Assembly: GCF_021531255.1 (NCBI RefSeq)
Contig: NZ_JAFBIO010000005.1
Location: forward strand, 1 to 64,000
Origin: Allofournierella massiliensis
Lineage (GTDB): Bacteria; Bacillota; Clostridia; Oscillospirales; Ruminococcaceae
Direction: 5' to 3'
Length of the DNA stretch: 64,000 bases
This document shows positions 32,673 through 41,258 of the stretch, piece by piece. The position numbers and the translations under genes were made by a program. The notes under the pieces are model-generated. The model did no database searches and had not been told where the DNA came from. It was given only the letters and a program-made list of their open reading frames with translations. Within the stretch, counting starts at the first letter, position 1. Every line of letters begins with the position of its first letter.

Positions 32673-32877
32673 CCGACGAAACCTCCCTATGCTCAAAAAC
32701 ATCGTTGATGGAAACCCCAAAGGTCTCCGCAATCCGGAAAGCCAGCTCCAAAGAGGGGGTATATTTGTATTTTTCTATGGATATGGTGGCCTGCCGGGAA
32801 ATCCCCACCCGGTCGGCCAGATCTGCCTGTGTCCAGTTCCGTTTAGCCCGCAGCACTTTGATCCGGTTCCATATCAA
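32665..32877 (-). CDS. Small XRE/Cro-CI family HTH regulator
   Basis: 70 residues, essentially one helix-turn-helix domain: W-T-Q-A-D-L-A-D-R-V-G-I-S-R-Q-A-T-I-S-I-E forms the DNA-reading helices. Start is a TTG at 32877 behind AGGGGGG; an ATG two bases downstream is out of frame. A TTGACA (complement of 32924-32929) is upstream but lacks a clear -10 at the right distance. It probably regulates its own two-gene operon. Confidence 0.9.
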   Translation of the reverse strand: MIWNRIKVLRAKRNWTQADLADRVGISRQATISIEKYKYTPSLELAFRIAETFGVSINDVFEHREVSSDD

Positions 32878-33013
32878 AGGTATCCCCCCTTCCTGCTATA
32901 AATGCAATCTGCTGGTTACATTTTGTCAAGAACCAAAAACAATTTTGGGCGAGTTTTGGCTTTTCCCAATAAGGCGCAAAGGCAAAAGCAAGCCCTGCAA
33001 GATTGCCCAAAAC

Positions 33014-33047
33014 AAAAAAGCGCGCGGGAATATCCCACGCGCTTTTT
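33014..33047 (-). terminator. Terminator of the TauE/SafE permease gene
   Basis: AAAAGCGCG-C-GGGA / TCCC-A-CGCGCTTTT hairpin with A-run and T-run on both sides, just downstream of the permease stop at 33060. Confidence 0.85.
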
Positions 33048-33059
33048 GCTGTGCATAAC

Positions 33060-33827
33060 TCAGAGCCAGCGCTCTGCCAGGGTCTTGACCACATAGGCCA
33101 GAACCACCCCGATGGCCACAAACCGCACAAAGCCGGGCCCTTTTTTCAGGGCCAGCCCGGCCCCCACATAGCCCCCGGCAATATTGGAAAGGGCACAGGG
33201 AATGGCGATCTGCCAGACAATATCCCCGTTGAAGAGATAGATGCAGAAGGCCGTCAGGGTGCTGCCCATCAGCACCAACCGGGTGTTGGCGCTGGCGGCC
33301 CGGATGTCGTATTTGAGGAAATGGGAGAGCAGCAGCATGCTCACCGTGGCCCCCGCAGGCCCCACAATGCTGTCATACAGGCCGATGGTCAGCCCGCAGC
33401 CCAGCAGAAGAGCCCGGTTGCGCCCCTGGCTCAGGTCGCAGCGCAGGGCCGTGTGGTTCCAGACATTCTTCACCAGAATGGAGAACACGGCGGCAGCTGG
33501 CAGCAGCACCAGCAGCATGGTGCGGATCTGCCCTTCTGTGAGCAGATACACCACCCGGGTGCCGGCCAATCCGCCCACGGCCGCCCCCAGGGCCCCCAGC
33601 AAAGCGGGGCGCCAATCCAGATAGCCCCCCTTGGCGTAGCGCCAGGCGGTGGCGGCGCATCCGGAAAGGTATTGGAATTTGTTGCAGCCGTACACGCTGC
33701 GCACCGGCAGCCCGGTCATCAGATACAGCGGCATGCAGATCAGCCCGCCGCCTCCGGCAATGGCATCCACCAGGCCGGCCGCAAACAGGCCGGGGCAAAG
33801 CCACCACAGCAGGGAAAGATAGTCCAT
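33060..33827 (-). CDS. TauE/SafE family (sulfite exporter-like) permease
   Basis: 255 residues with about eight hydrophobic segments. Family marks: G-L-V-D-A-I-A-G-G-G-G-L-I near the N-terminus and its pseudo-repeat G-P-A-G-A-T-V-S-M near the middle, plus C-N-K-F-Q-Y-L-S-G after segment two. Members move sulfite, sulfoacetate, taurine-derived anions or other small organic anions out of or into the cell. No neighbouring sulfur-metabolism gene gives the substrate. Start ATG at 33827 with AAAAAGGAGTG upstream. Terminator immediately downstream, so it is monocistronic. Confidence 0.92.
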   Translation of the reverse strand: MDYLSLLWWLCPGLFAAGLVDAIAGGGGLICMPLYLMTGLPVRSVYGCNKFQYLSGCAATAWRYAKGGYLDWRPALLGALGAAVGGLAGTRVVYLLTEGQIRTMLLVLLPAAAVFSILVKNVWNHTALRCDLSQGRNRALLLGCGLTIGLYDSIVGPAGATVSMLLLSHFLKYDIRAASANTRLVLMGSTLTAFCIYLFNGDIVWQIAIPCALSNIAGGYVGAGLALKKGPGFVRFVAIGVVLAYVVKTLAERWL

Positions 33828-33896
33828 ACCGGCGCACTCCTTTTTCGGGGCAGAAACCCGTTTTTTCCATTATACGGTGCCCGGCGGCAAAAGGTC

Positions 33897-33937
33897 AATA
33901 AAAGAAGGAGCCCTGCCGCTGATTGAAAAGCGGCAGG
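33897..33937 (-). terminator. Intrinsic terminator of the cation:proton antiporter gene
   Basis: Perfect 9-bp stem (33912-33920 with 33929-33937), read on the minus strand as CCTGCCGCT...AGCGGCAGG and followed by CTCCTTCTTTTATT. Confidence 0.75.
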
Positions 33938-33973
33938 ACTCCCGGCTGCAGAAAGCCTCTGCAGGGGCAATAT

Positions 33974-35284
33974 TCAGCTCTTTTTATGGGGCAGAGAGAA
34001 CCGGGTGAAGATATCCAGGGCGTGGCGGCGGTGGCGGGGTTCCTTTTCCACCAGCTGGGCAGCAATGGCGTCCAGTTCGCCGGGCATCTGGATACGGTCC
34101 ACCAGTCTGCTGGCTTCCAGGGAAGCGGTACTGTCCTCGCCGCGGAAGGCAATTTTGAGCAGAATGGGGGTGGCTACCGTGCAGGCGACCACCATGATGA
34201 TGATGGGGCCAAACAGCTCTTCCTGAATCATGCCGGAGGCCATGCCCTTGTTGGCTACGATCAGGGCCACCTCACCACGGCAGACCATGCCAAGGCCGGT
34301 CTGTACGCTCTGACGGGTGGAAAACCCGCAGATCTTGGCGCCCAGGCCGCAGCCGATCAGCTTGGAAAGGATACCCACGATCACCAGCATGACCGTGAAC
34401 AGGGCCAGCTTGGGGGTCAGAGCGGGCAGGGTGACTTCCAGGCCGATGCCGGCAAAGAAGATGGGGGTCAGCAGCAGGTAGGAGAGGGGAGAGAAACGGC
34501 TCTCGATATAGCCGGCCCGGGGGGTAGCGCCCACGATCAGGCCCGCCGAGAAGGCGCCGATGATGTCGGCCACGCCAAACCAGGTCTCGGCCGCCCAGGC
34601 CAGGAACAGGCAGAGTACAAAGGCCAGAAGGGGGAACCGCTGCAGATCCTCCGATACCTTGTCATTGTACCAGAGCATGAAGCGGTAATAGGCCACACCG
34701 ATGACGATATCAAAGACAAAGAAGAGAACGATCTTGGCCAGCACCCAGAGCAGGTTGGAGCCCTCGCCCCCAAGACTGCTCACAACGGTCAGGCAGATCA
34801 GGCCCAGCACGTCGTCGATGAGGGCAGCGGCCAGGATGGTGTTGCCCACCTTGGTGGAAAGCTGTCCCATCTCTTTCAGGGTTTCCACCGTGATGCTCAC
34901 ACTGGTGGCGGTGAGCACGGTGCCCATAAAGATGTAGTGGATGGTTTCGGCACCCGGCTGGAACACAAACAGAAGACCGGCACCCATAAACAGAGGCACC
35001 AGCACGCCGCACAGGGCCACCATAAAGCCGGTGGGGCCGGTGCTTCGCAGATCTTTCAGGCTGGTGCCCATGCCGGCGGTGAACATGATCACGATCACGC
35101 CCAGCTCGGACAGCTGACTCAAAAACTCGCTGGGCTGGATAATGCCCAGAACCGCGGGACCAAAAATCAGGCCAGCCAGCAGGCTTCCCACCACCTGAGG
35201 CAGCTGCAGCCGGCCGGTGGCCATGCTGAGCAGCTTGGTGCTGAGCAGGATCACCGCCAGCGAAAACAGATAGGTATAAGACAT
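33974..35284 (-). CDS. Cation:proton antiporter, CPA2 family (Na+/H+ or K+/H+)
   Basis: 436 residues with about 12-13 hydrophobic segments and a short hydrophilic tail (about 395-436) lacking RCK/TrkA-N domains. Family features: L-P-Q-V-V-G-S-L-L-A-G-L-I-F-G-P near the start, the T-A-T-S-V-S-I-T segment, and A-A-L-I-D-D-V-L-G-L with the paired aspartates of the ion site. Likely role is pH and sodium or potassium homeostasis at the membrane. The start ATG at 35284 follows AAAGAAGG. A TATACT box (complement of 35317-35322) may be its -10. Confidence 0.93.
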   Translation of the reverse strand: MSYTYLFSLAVILLSTKLLSMATGRLQLPQVVGSLLAGLIFGPAVLGIIQPSEFLSQLSELGVIVIMFTAGMGTSLKDLRSTGPTGFMVALCGVLVPLFMGAGLLFVFQPGAETIHYIFMGTVLTATSVSITVETLKEMGQLSTKVGNTILAAALIDDVLGLICLTVVSSLGGEGSNLLWVLAKIVLFFVFDIVIGVAYYRFMLWYNDKVSEDLQRFPLLAFVLCLFLAWAAETWFGVADIIGAFSAGLIVGATPRAGYIESRFSPLSYLLLTPIFFAGIGLEVTLPALTPKLALFTVMLVIVGILSKLIGCGLGAKICGFSTRQSVQTGLGMVCRGEVALIVANKGMASGMIQEELFGPIIIMVVACTVATPILLKIAFRGEDSTASLEASRLVDRIQMPGELDAIAAQLVEKEPRHRRHALDIFTRFSLPHKKS

Positions 35285-35539
35285 AAGCGTAGCTTCCTTC
35301 TTTTAAAGCAACCCATAGTATAGGTTTACTTTATGAACAAAGCGTGAACAAATACGCTGCAAAATATGTCAGAATGACTTTCCCTGTTTTGAATAGAAAA
35401 ACAGCTGTGACGGAATGAGTTTTGTATATATGCTATAAATATGTCCTTTCATGAAGGGTAAAAGCTGTGCAGGTTGCCTATGCGATAACAAAAAAGAACG
35501 GGGTTTTCTATTAAGAAACAAGGCACCGAGCAATGGCAC
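35285..35539. other. AT-rich intergenic region upstream of the antiporter
   Basis: About 250 bases without a gene between the antiporter start and the terminator of the HD-domain gene, both on the minus strand. It holds a minus-strand TATACT (complement of 35317-35322), a repeated TTCAC/TTCAT pattern, and an AT-rich patch around 35430-35455 (TATATATGCTATAAATATG) that could open easily. Probably promoter and regulatory DNA for the antiporter. Confidence 0.4.
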
Positions 35540-35568
35540 AAAAAAAGCGCCCTCCGCAGGGAGGGCGC
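35540..35568 (-). terminator. Intrinsic terminator of the HD-domain gene
   Basis: Perfect inverted repeat GCGCCCTCC CTGC GGAGGGCGC on the minus strand followed by seven T. Confidence 0.92.
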
Positions 35569-35589
35569 AAGAGTCCGGCAGGGAAAAAG

Positions 35590-36255
35590 TTACAGCACCG
35601 TCTGGCCGTTCACATTCAGCTTGAAGGTCAGCCCGAAAAAGGCGGCAGCCTTGCGGCAGAGCAGCATCCGCTGCATGAAGATCTCGAAATAATCCATGAT
35701 GGCGCAGATCTCGGTGTTGATGGTGAGGAAGCTGGTGAGGGTTTTGTTATGGGTATCCAGTTCCAGGTGGCTTTCCTCCACCGCGTAGTTCACCCGGTCG
35801 TGGATATCAAAGGTGGCGATATCCCGGTTGCGCACCCGGCTGCGGCGCACATCGGTCTTGTCCGCCAGGATCAGGGCCGCCGCAATGGCGTTTACCGGGA
35901 AAGCGGTGCTCTCGTCATGGTTGCCGATGGCCGTTACCACCAGGGCTACGTCCTGGGCAGGCATGCCCATCTTGTCCAGCAGGCGGAAAGCCATGCAGGC
36001 GCCGCTCTGGGCATGGTCGATGCGGTTGACCACATTGCCGATATCGTGCATATAGCCGGCGATCCGGGCCAGCTCGGCCTCATGTTCGGAATACCCCAGC
36101 TGGGTCAGAAGGTAGCTGGCGAACTGGGCCACCTTGCCCACATGGGTGAAGGAATGTTCGGTAAAGCCCAGGGCGATGAGGGTGGCATCTGCCTGGCGGA
36201 TATAGGTGCGGATCTCCTCCGACTGAGTCACATCCTGAAAAGTGACGGAAGACAT
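35590..36255 (-). CDS. HD-domain phosphohydrolase
   Basis: 221 residues from the ATG at 36255 (AAAGGA six bases upstream; earlier in-frame starts lie beyond the promoter). Metal ligands H...HD...H...D are visible: H-S-F-T-H-V-G-K, A-G-Y-M-H-D-I-G-N, G-N-H-D-E and L-A-D-K-T-D. Members hydrolyse nucleotides, cyclic dinucleotides or other phosphates; the substrate is unknown. The C-terminal about 60 residues form a beta-rich extension (S-F-L-T-I-N-T-E-I-C-A-I...) not seen in minimal HD proteins. Single-gene unit between a good promoter and a good terminator. Confidence 0.9.
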   Translation of the reverse strand: MSSVTFQDVTQSEEIRTYIRQADATLIALGFTEHSFTHVGKVAQFASYLLTQLGYSEHEAELARIAGYMHDIGNVVNRIDHAQSGACMAFRLLDKMGMPAQDVALVVTAIGNHDESTAFPVNAIAAALILADKTDVRRSRVRNRDIATFDIHDRVNYAVEESHLELDTHNKTLTSFLTINTEICAIMDYFEIFMQRMLLCRKAAAFFGLTFKLNVNGQTVL

Positions 36256-36321
36256 GGCGGTTCCTTTCCGGTACGGGGCCAAACGCCCGTACCCTGTTCT
36301 GATTTGGCGAAAACTGTCTAT

Positions 36322-36351
36322 ATTATACTCAATCCGGGGCGGCCGGCGCAA
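36322..36351 (-). promoter_or_regulatory. Sigma-A promoter of the HD-domain gene
   Basis: On the minus strand TTGCGC (complement of 36346-36351), 18 bases, TATAAT (complement of 36322-36327), 66 bases before the start. Confidence 0.6.
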
Positions 36352-36505
36352 TCGGCAACGCTCTTTTTACCCAGGATTTACAGGGAAGATACGGCATTCT
36401 CCCAAAGCCGGCCCTGTACCCTCGGGGCTTGCCAAAAAAGGGGCGGCATTGTAAGCTAAACAGTACAGATATTTTGGTGAATCCAAGCAAGGAAGGGGAA
36501 AAGCC

Positions 36506-36991
36506 ATGACCGACCAGGAACTGATGGGTCTTGCCCTGCAGGAGGCGGAAAAGGCCGCCGCCCTGGGAGAAGTGCCGGTGGGGGCAGTGGTGGCCAAGGA
36601 CGGCCAGCCGGTGGCCCTGGCCCACAACCTGAGGGAAAGCGGCAAAAATGCCACCTATCATGCCGAGCTGCTGGCCATCCAGCAGGCTTGCCAGGTGCTG
36701 GGGGGCTGGCGGCTGTGGCAGTGCGAATTGTTTGTGACCCTGGAACCCTGCCCCATGTGCAGCGGGGCCATCATCAACAGCCGGATCCGGCGGGTGGTAT
36801 ATGGGGCGGCGGACCCCAAGGCAGGGTGCTGCGGCTCCCTCACCGATCTTTTCGCCCTGCCTTTTAACCATCACCCGGTCATAGAGAGCGGGCTGCGGGC
36901 CGAGGAAGCCTCGGCCTTGCTGCAGGAATTTTTTGCCCGGCTGCGTCAAAAGCGGCTGGATCAGAAGCGAAAGAAGGAGGAAACAAGATGA
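36506..36991 (+). CDS. tadA: tRNA adenosine(34) deaminase
   Basis: 161 residues. Zinc-dependent deaminase motifs: H52-A-E54 in T-Y-H-A-E-L-L-A-I and P-C82-P-M-C85-S-G-A. V-P-V-G-A-V-V near residue 24-30 and the late G-C-C-G-S-L-T-D-L-F are typical of TadA rather than guanine or cytosine deaminases. It makes inosine at the wobble position of tRNA-Arg(ACG) and is usually essential. The C-terminus is strongly basic (K-R-L-D-Q-K-R-K-K-E-E), as expected for tRNA contact. The stop overlaps the next start (ATGA). Confidence 0.95.
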   Translation: MTDQELMGLALQEAEKAAALGEVPVGAVVAKDGQPVALAHNLRESGKNATYHAELLAIQQACQVLGGWRLWQCELFVTLEPCPMCSGAIINSRIRRVVYGAADPKAGCCGSLTDLFALPFNHHPVIESGLRAEEASALLQEFFARLRQKRLDQKRKKEETR

Positions 36992-37716
36992 GAGAGCGGA
37001 CGGTGCTGATCACGGGAGGTTCCCGGGGGATCGGCGCGGCGTCGGTGCGGGCCTTTGCGGGGGCCGGGTACCGGGTGGCCTTCAGCTACCACAGCCACGA
37101 GGCGGCGGCCCGGGCCCTGGAAGAGGAGCTGGGCGGCCGGGCAAGGGCCTTCCGGGCGGATGTGGCCGACCCGGCCCAGGTGCGCCGGCTGTTTGAGGAA
37201 TGCCGGTCGGCTTTCAGCCCGGCCGAGATCCTCATCTGCAGCGCCGGCATTGCCCAGCAAAAGCTGTTCACCGACCTGACCGACCAGGATTGGCAACGGA
37301 TGCTGGATGTGGACCTGAGCGGGGCCTTTTACTGCTGCCGCCAGGCATTGCCGGATATGATCCGGGCCCGGTGGGGCCGCATCCTGCTGGTGAGCAGCAT
37401 GTGGGGCCAGACCGGCGGCAGCTGCGAGGTGCATTATTCCGCCGCCAAGGCGGGGCTGATCGGGCTGGGAAAGGCCCTGGCCAAGGAGGAGGGCCCCAGC
37501 GGGGTCACCGTGAACATCCTGGCCCCCGGCGTGGTGGATACGGATATGATGGCCGGTTTTTCCCCGGAGGATAAGCAGGCCCTGGCCGAGGAGACCCCGG
37601 TGGGCCGGCTGGGCAGCCCGGAGGAAATGGCCCGTACCCTGCTGTTCCTGGCAGGGGAAGAGAGCGGCTATATCACCGGCCAGGTGCTGGGCCAGAACGG
37701 CGGCCTGGTGATTTGA
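36988..37716 (+). CDS. SDR oxidoreductase, FabG-like
   Basis: 242 residues. Classical short-chain dehydrogenase: cofactor motif T-G-G-S-R-G-I-G, structural C-S-A-G-I (in place of N-N-A-G), and catalytic S...Y-S-A-A-K with S in L-L-V-S-S-M-W-G. It ends in the typical G-Y-I-T-G-Q-V-L-G-Q-N-G-G pattern of 3-oxoacyl-ACP reductases. No fatty-acid synthesis gene is adjacent, so a FabG role is unproved; it may act on another ketone. Translationally coupled to tadA. Confidence 0.88.
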   Translation: MRERTVLITGGSRGIGAASVRAFAGAGYRVAFSYHSHEAAARALEEELGGRARAFRADVADPAQVRRLFEECRSAFSPAEILICSAGIAQQKLFTDLTDQDWQRMLDVDLSGAFYCCRQALPDMIRARWGRILLVSSMWGQTGGSCEVHYSAAKAGLIGLGKALAKEEGPSGVTVNILAPGVVDTDMMAGFSPEDKQALAEETPVGRLGSPEEMARTLLFLAGEESGYITGQVLGQNGGLVI

Positions 37717-37790
37717 GCCGGGCGGCCCAAAACAGGCACATCCCCCTTTTCTCCCTCATACAATGTGAGGGAAGGAGAGGGGATATTTTT

Positions 37791-38816
37791 ATGACGGTTT
37801 TTGAGACCGGGATCGACGTATCCCGTTATCAGGGCCAGATCAACTGGCCCCAGGTGGCCGCTGCGGGTAAGCAGTTTGCCATTGTGCGGGTGGGCTCCAG
37901 CAACAACAACGGGGTGTATGTGGATCCCTATTTTTTGCAGAATGTGGAGGGTGCCCACAGCGTCGGCATGAAGGTGGGGGCCTATTACTTCACCTATGCC
38001 CAAACGGAGGAACAGGTGATCCGGGAGCTTCAGACCTATCTGGCGGCACTGGAAGGGCTCAGGCTGGAATATCCGGTGTTTGTGGATGTGGAATCCAACA
38101 CCCTTACCGGCCTGGGCAAGGATACCCTCACCGGTCTGGTGAAGTTCGCCATGGATATCCTGTACCAGCGGGGATGGTATGCGGGCTATTATAGCTACAC
38201 CAATTTTGCCAATACTTATCTGGACACCTCCCGCCTGAGCGCCTATCCCTTCTGGGTGGCAGATTACCGGGGCTATGTGGGCTACAAGGGCAGCTATGAT
38301 ATGTGGCAGTATTCCTCCACCGGCAGGGTGAACGGCATCACCGGAGCGGTAGACCTGAACTACAGCTACAAGAACTTCCTGCCCATCATCAAGGCCGGCG
38401 GCTTCAACGGGTTCGGCAATCAGGGCCCGGCCATGCAGCCCATCAGCGGCAAGACCCTGGAGGTTTTCAACGCCCGCTGCGAATACTTCTACACGGCCAA
38501 TCTGAACGACATCGTGGGCTACCTGCCTTTGGGCGAATATCCGGCCCTTTCCATCAGCGAAAACGAGTACCAGGGCTATATCTGGGTCACTTTCCGCTAT
38601 GGCAACGAGGAATACTGGACCGTGCTGCTCTCTGACCGGAACCGGCTGGTGGATACCCCGGATGCGGAATGTGAGGAGCAGCTGGAACAGGCCCTGCAGG
38701 ATCTGGAGCAGGCCAACGCCAAGATCATTAAGGCAGCCGAGCTGGCCCGTCAGGCGGCGGACCTGGCTGGCCAGGCCTCCGAACTGGCCGATCAGGCGGT
38801 GGATACCCTTTTGTAA
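37791..38816 (+). CDS. Glycoside hydrolase family 25 (lysozyme) with C-terminal helical tail
   Basis: 341 residues from the ATG at 37791. The GH25 barrel begins immediately (G-I-D-V-S-R-Y-Q-G-Q-I-N-W) with acid residues in V-F-V-D-V-E-S-N and the late A-V-D-L-N-Y-S motif. A beta-rich segment (about 215-290) looks like an SH3-type wall-binding domain, followed by an alanine/glutamate-rich helical coiled-coil tail (about 292-341). There is no signal peptide, as in phage endolysins, yet no phage gene is nearby. It may be a domesticated endolysin, or be released by lysis or an unusual route. The ribosome site GGAGAGGGGAT is good. The next gene, an AI-2E-type permease, starts 12 bases later. Confidence 0.9.
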   Translation: MTVFETGIDVSRYQGQINWPQVAAAGKQFAIVRVGSSNNNGVYVDPYFLQNVEGAHSVGMKVGAYYFTYAQTEEQVIRELQTYLAALEGLRLEYPVFVDVESNTLTGLGKDTLTGLVKFAMDILYQRGWYAGYYSYTNFANTYLDTSRLSAYPFWVADYRGYVGYKGSYDMWQYSSTGRVNGITGAVDLNYSYKNFLPIIKAGGFNGFGNQGPAMQPISGKTLEVFNARCEYFYTANLNDIVGYLPLGEYPALSISENEYQGYIWVTFRYGNEEYWTVLLSDRNRLVDTPDAECEEQLEQALQDLEQANAKIIKAAELARQAADLAGQASELADQAVDTLL

Positions 38817-38828
38817 AGGAGAACGAGT

Positions 38829-39983
38829 ATGGAAAAACAACCGCGGCCCTGGTATCAGGTCCTGGCAAGAACGGCGGTATTCTGCGTGCTGCTCAACTGG
38901 GCCCTGCAGAATCCGGCCCTGGCAGGCCGGTGGCTGGCTGCGGTGCAGAGGCTGGCGGCCCCCTTTGCGGTGGGGGCCGCCCTTGCCTTTGTGATCAATG
39001 TGCCCCTGTGCTGCATTGAGGCAAGGATGGACGGCCTGCCCCCCAGGCTGCGCCGTCCCATGGCCCTGACCTTTCTGGGGCTGTTTCTCATCATCCTGCT
39101 TTCGGCGGTGGTGGGGGTGCTGGCGCCCCAGCTGCGCCTTACCATCCTTTCCCTGCAGGAAAATCTCCCCCAAATGTGGGACAGGTTCTGGCAGTGGGCC
39201 GAAGTCCAGCGCCGGCACTGGCCCTTTTTGGGGGAACTGCTCTCCCTGCGGGAAGACCAGGCCCTTTGGGAAGCGGTGCGCCGGCAGATCGAGGGGCAGA
39301 GCCGGAGCCTTTTGAACACCACGGTGGATGCGGCTGCCGGAGCCCTCAGCGCCCTGGCAAATCTGGGGATCGGGGCCGTGCTGGCCATTTATATTCTGGC
39401 CCAGAAGGAATCCCTCTGCCATAAATGTAAGATGGTGCTGCTGGCCTGGCTGCCCCGGCCGGCGGCCCGACGGATCTGGGAGACCGGAAAGCTGGCCGCC
39501 CAGACCTTTGCGGCCTTTTTGTCCGGCCAGTGTCTGGAAGCCTGCATCCTGGGCGGGATGTTTGCGGTCACCCTCTGGGTCTGCCATATGCCCTACGCCC
39601 TCTTTATCAGCCTGCTCATCGCCGTCAGCGCCCTGGTGCCCATCGTGGGTTCGGTGTTCGGCTGCCTGGCGGGGGCCCTGCTCATTGCCTGCGAGGACCC
39701 GGTGCAGGCGGCCTGGTTCGTGGTGCTCTTTCTGGCCCTGCAGCAGATCGAGGGCAACCTGATCTATCCCCGGGTGGTGGGGGGCAAGGTGGGGCTGCCC
39801 AGCCTGTGGGTGCTGGCGGCGGTGACGGTGGGCGGCAAACTGTTCGGGGTGCCGGGCATGATCATCATGATCCCCTTATGCGCGGTGGCTTACACCCTGG
39901 CTTCGGGCGCCACCCTGCAGAAGCTGCGGCAGAAGCAGCAGGAAGAACAGGACCCTTTTCGCCCGCCCACCCGGCGCCGTTAA
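38829..39983 (+). CDS. AI-2E family permease (PF01594)
   Basis: 384 residues with about eight hydrophobic segments, a long amphipathic stretch after segment three (about 105-160) and the family pattern ending G-V-P-G-M-I-I-M-I-P. It lines up with the cut-off gene at 1-1340 in general order but not closely in sequence, so the two are distant paralogues. A basic tail (about 360-384) is cytoplasmic. Role: export of a small signal or lipid-linked molecule, or Na+/H+ antiport; not decidable. AAAGGAGAACGAGT precedes the ATG, 12 bases after the GH25 stop, so the two genes are co-transcribed. Confidence 0.9.
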   Translation: MEKQPRPWYQVLARTAVFCVLLNWALQNPALAGRWLAAVQRLAAPFAVGAALAFVINVPLCCIEARMDGLPPRLRRPMALTFLGLFLIILLSAVVGVLAPQLRLTILSLQENLPQMWDRFWQWAEVQRRHWPFLGELLSLREDQALWEAVRRQIEGQSRSLLNTTVDAAAGALSALANLGIGAVLAIYILAQKESLCHKCKMVLLAWLPRPAARRIWETGKLAAQTFAAFLSGQCLEACILGGMFAVTLWVCHMPYALFISLLIAVSALVPIVGSVFGCLAGALLIACEDPVQAAWFVVLFLALQQIEGNLIYPRVVGGKVGLPSLWVLAAVTVGGKLFGVPGMIIMIPLCAVAYTLASGATLQKLRQKQQEEQDPFRPPTRRR

Positions 39984-39990
39984 GGGGTGA

Positions 39991-40019
39991 TTTACTTTTC
40001 TAAATCCATTGATTATAAT
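39991..40019 (+). promoter_or_regulatory. Sigma-A promoter of the LysR-type regulator
   Basis: TTTACT (39991-39996), 17 bases, TATAAT (40014-40019). The leader contains an imperfect hairpin (GAAGCC 40043-40048 with GGCTTC 40075-40080). Confidence 0.65.
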
Positions 40020-40128
40020 TATATTATAAAAAAGTCATAAGAGAAGCCGCCCTGCCCTTTTTGGGGGCCAGGCAGGCTTCCAGGGAAAGTCGGTCCCCTC
40101 TTCCGGGGCCGGGAAAGGGCAGAAAACA

Positions 40129-41112
40129 ATGACCGTCGTCAACAAAAACCCGGAATATTTTCTGACCATTGCCAGCGAGCGCAGCGTCTCCAAGGCGGCC
40201 GAAAAGCTGTATGTATCCCAGTCCTATCTCAGCCAGCATATTGCCAAGCTGGAACAGCAGCTTTCGGTAAAGCTGTTTAACCGGAACAAGAACCCCATCG
40301 AGATCACCGAGGCGGGGCGGATCTATGCCAGCTATCTGGAAAGCTGCAACCAGCTGTACCAGAAGCTCATCGCCGATTTCGACAGCCTGAACCAGAACCG
40401 GGAACAGACCCTTCACATGGGCTTTTCCAACTGGCGGGCCAGCACGCTGCTGCCGGATATCCTGCCTATTTTTGTGGAGCAGTACCCCAATGTGAAGGTG
40501 ATCCTGCATGAGCACCCCATCAGCGAGATGTATGGGCTGATCAACAGCAACCAGGTGGATTTTGTCATCATGAACACCACCCTGAACACCCCCGATAATG
40601 TGACCGCGGAGACCATCATCTACGAAAAGATCCTTCTGGTGGGCAACCGGAAGAACCCCATGACCCAGCGCCTTCTGGAAGACCAAGCCGCCGACCGGCC
40701 GCTGGACCTCCACCTGCTGGAAAACGAGCGCTTTATCCTGCTGGGGCCCGACCTCACCTTGGCCAAGCGGGTGAACAATTACCTGGATAAAAATCAGGTG
40801 GTGCTGCGCCACCAGATTCTCACCACCAATACCTCCACCAGCCTGAACCTGACGGCGGAAAATATGGGCTTTTCCTTCTTGAACGAGACCGGCATGGGCC
40901 GGGTGCCCAAGCGGGAGGATCTGGTGTTCTTTGACCTGAAAAGCACCGACCTGCTTCAGCCTTTGTGTGTGGTGTACAAGAAAAATACCTATCTTTCGCC
41001 GGCAGCCCGGGCCTTCATCAACATTACCATCGAGCATTACAATAAGGTGCAGCAAGCCCAGCGTTTGGCAGGCGAGGGGGAAAACACCCGATCCGAAGAG
41101 CAAGAAACATAA
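40129..41112 (+). CDS. LysR family transcriptional regulator
   Basis: 327 residues. The N-terminal winged helix-turn-helix (1-62) includes S-V-S-K-A-A-E-K-L-Y-V-S-Q-S-Y-L-S-Q-H-I-A-K-L-E. The co-inducer domain (about 90-300) has the usual two-lobe pattern. It most likely controls the fumarylacetoacetase-like gene just downstream on the same strand. A 20-base palindrome three bases past its stop codon fits a LysR-type box. GGGAAAGGG lies before the ATG. The inducer is unknown, presumably a carboxylate handled by the downstream enzymes. Confidence 0.93.
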   Translation: MTVVNKNPEYFLTIASERSVSKAAEKLYVSQSYLSQHIAKLEQQLSVKLFNRNKNPIEITEAGRIYASYLESCNQLYQKLIADFDSLNQNREQTLHMGFSNWRASTLLPDILPIFVEQYPNVKVILHEHPISEMYGLINSNQVDFVIMNTTLNTPDNVTAETIIYEKILLVGNRKNPMTQRLLEDQAADRPLDLHLLENERFILLGPDLTLAKRVNNYLDKNQVVLRHQILTTNTSTSLNLTAENMGFSFLNETGMGRVPKREDLVFFDLKSTDLLQPLCVVYKKNTYLSPAARAFINITIEHYNKVQQAQRLAGEGENTRSEEQET

Positions 41113-41114
41113 CT

Positions 41115-41134
41115 GAATACTTATAATAGCATTC
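41115..41134 (+). promoter_or_regulatory. LysR-type operator palindrome
   Basis: GAATACTTATAATAGCATTC is an imperfect palindrome (eight of ten positions pair) containing a T-N11-A core, placed 12 bases upstream of the -35 box at 41147, where activators of this family bind. Confidence 0.5.
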
Positions 41135-41146
41135 CCGATAAAGACT

Positions 41147-41175
41147 TTGACACTTTATAAACAGGGTGTTATGAT
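41147..41175 (+). promoter_or_regulatory. Sigma-A promoter of the fumarylacetoacetase-like gene
   Basis: TTGACA (41147-41152), 17 bases, TATGAT (41170-41175), 83 bases before the start codon. Confidence 0.75.
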
Positions 41176-41258
41176 AGGACCAGACCAAGGAAGAGAGGGG
41201 CTTTTCCCGATCTCTGGGATCGAAAGTATAAGTTTTTATTGATGAAAGGAATGCAGCT

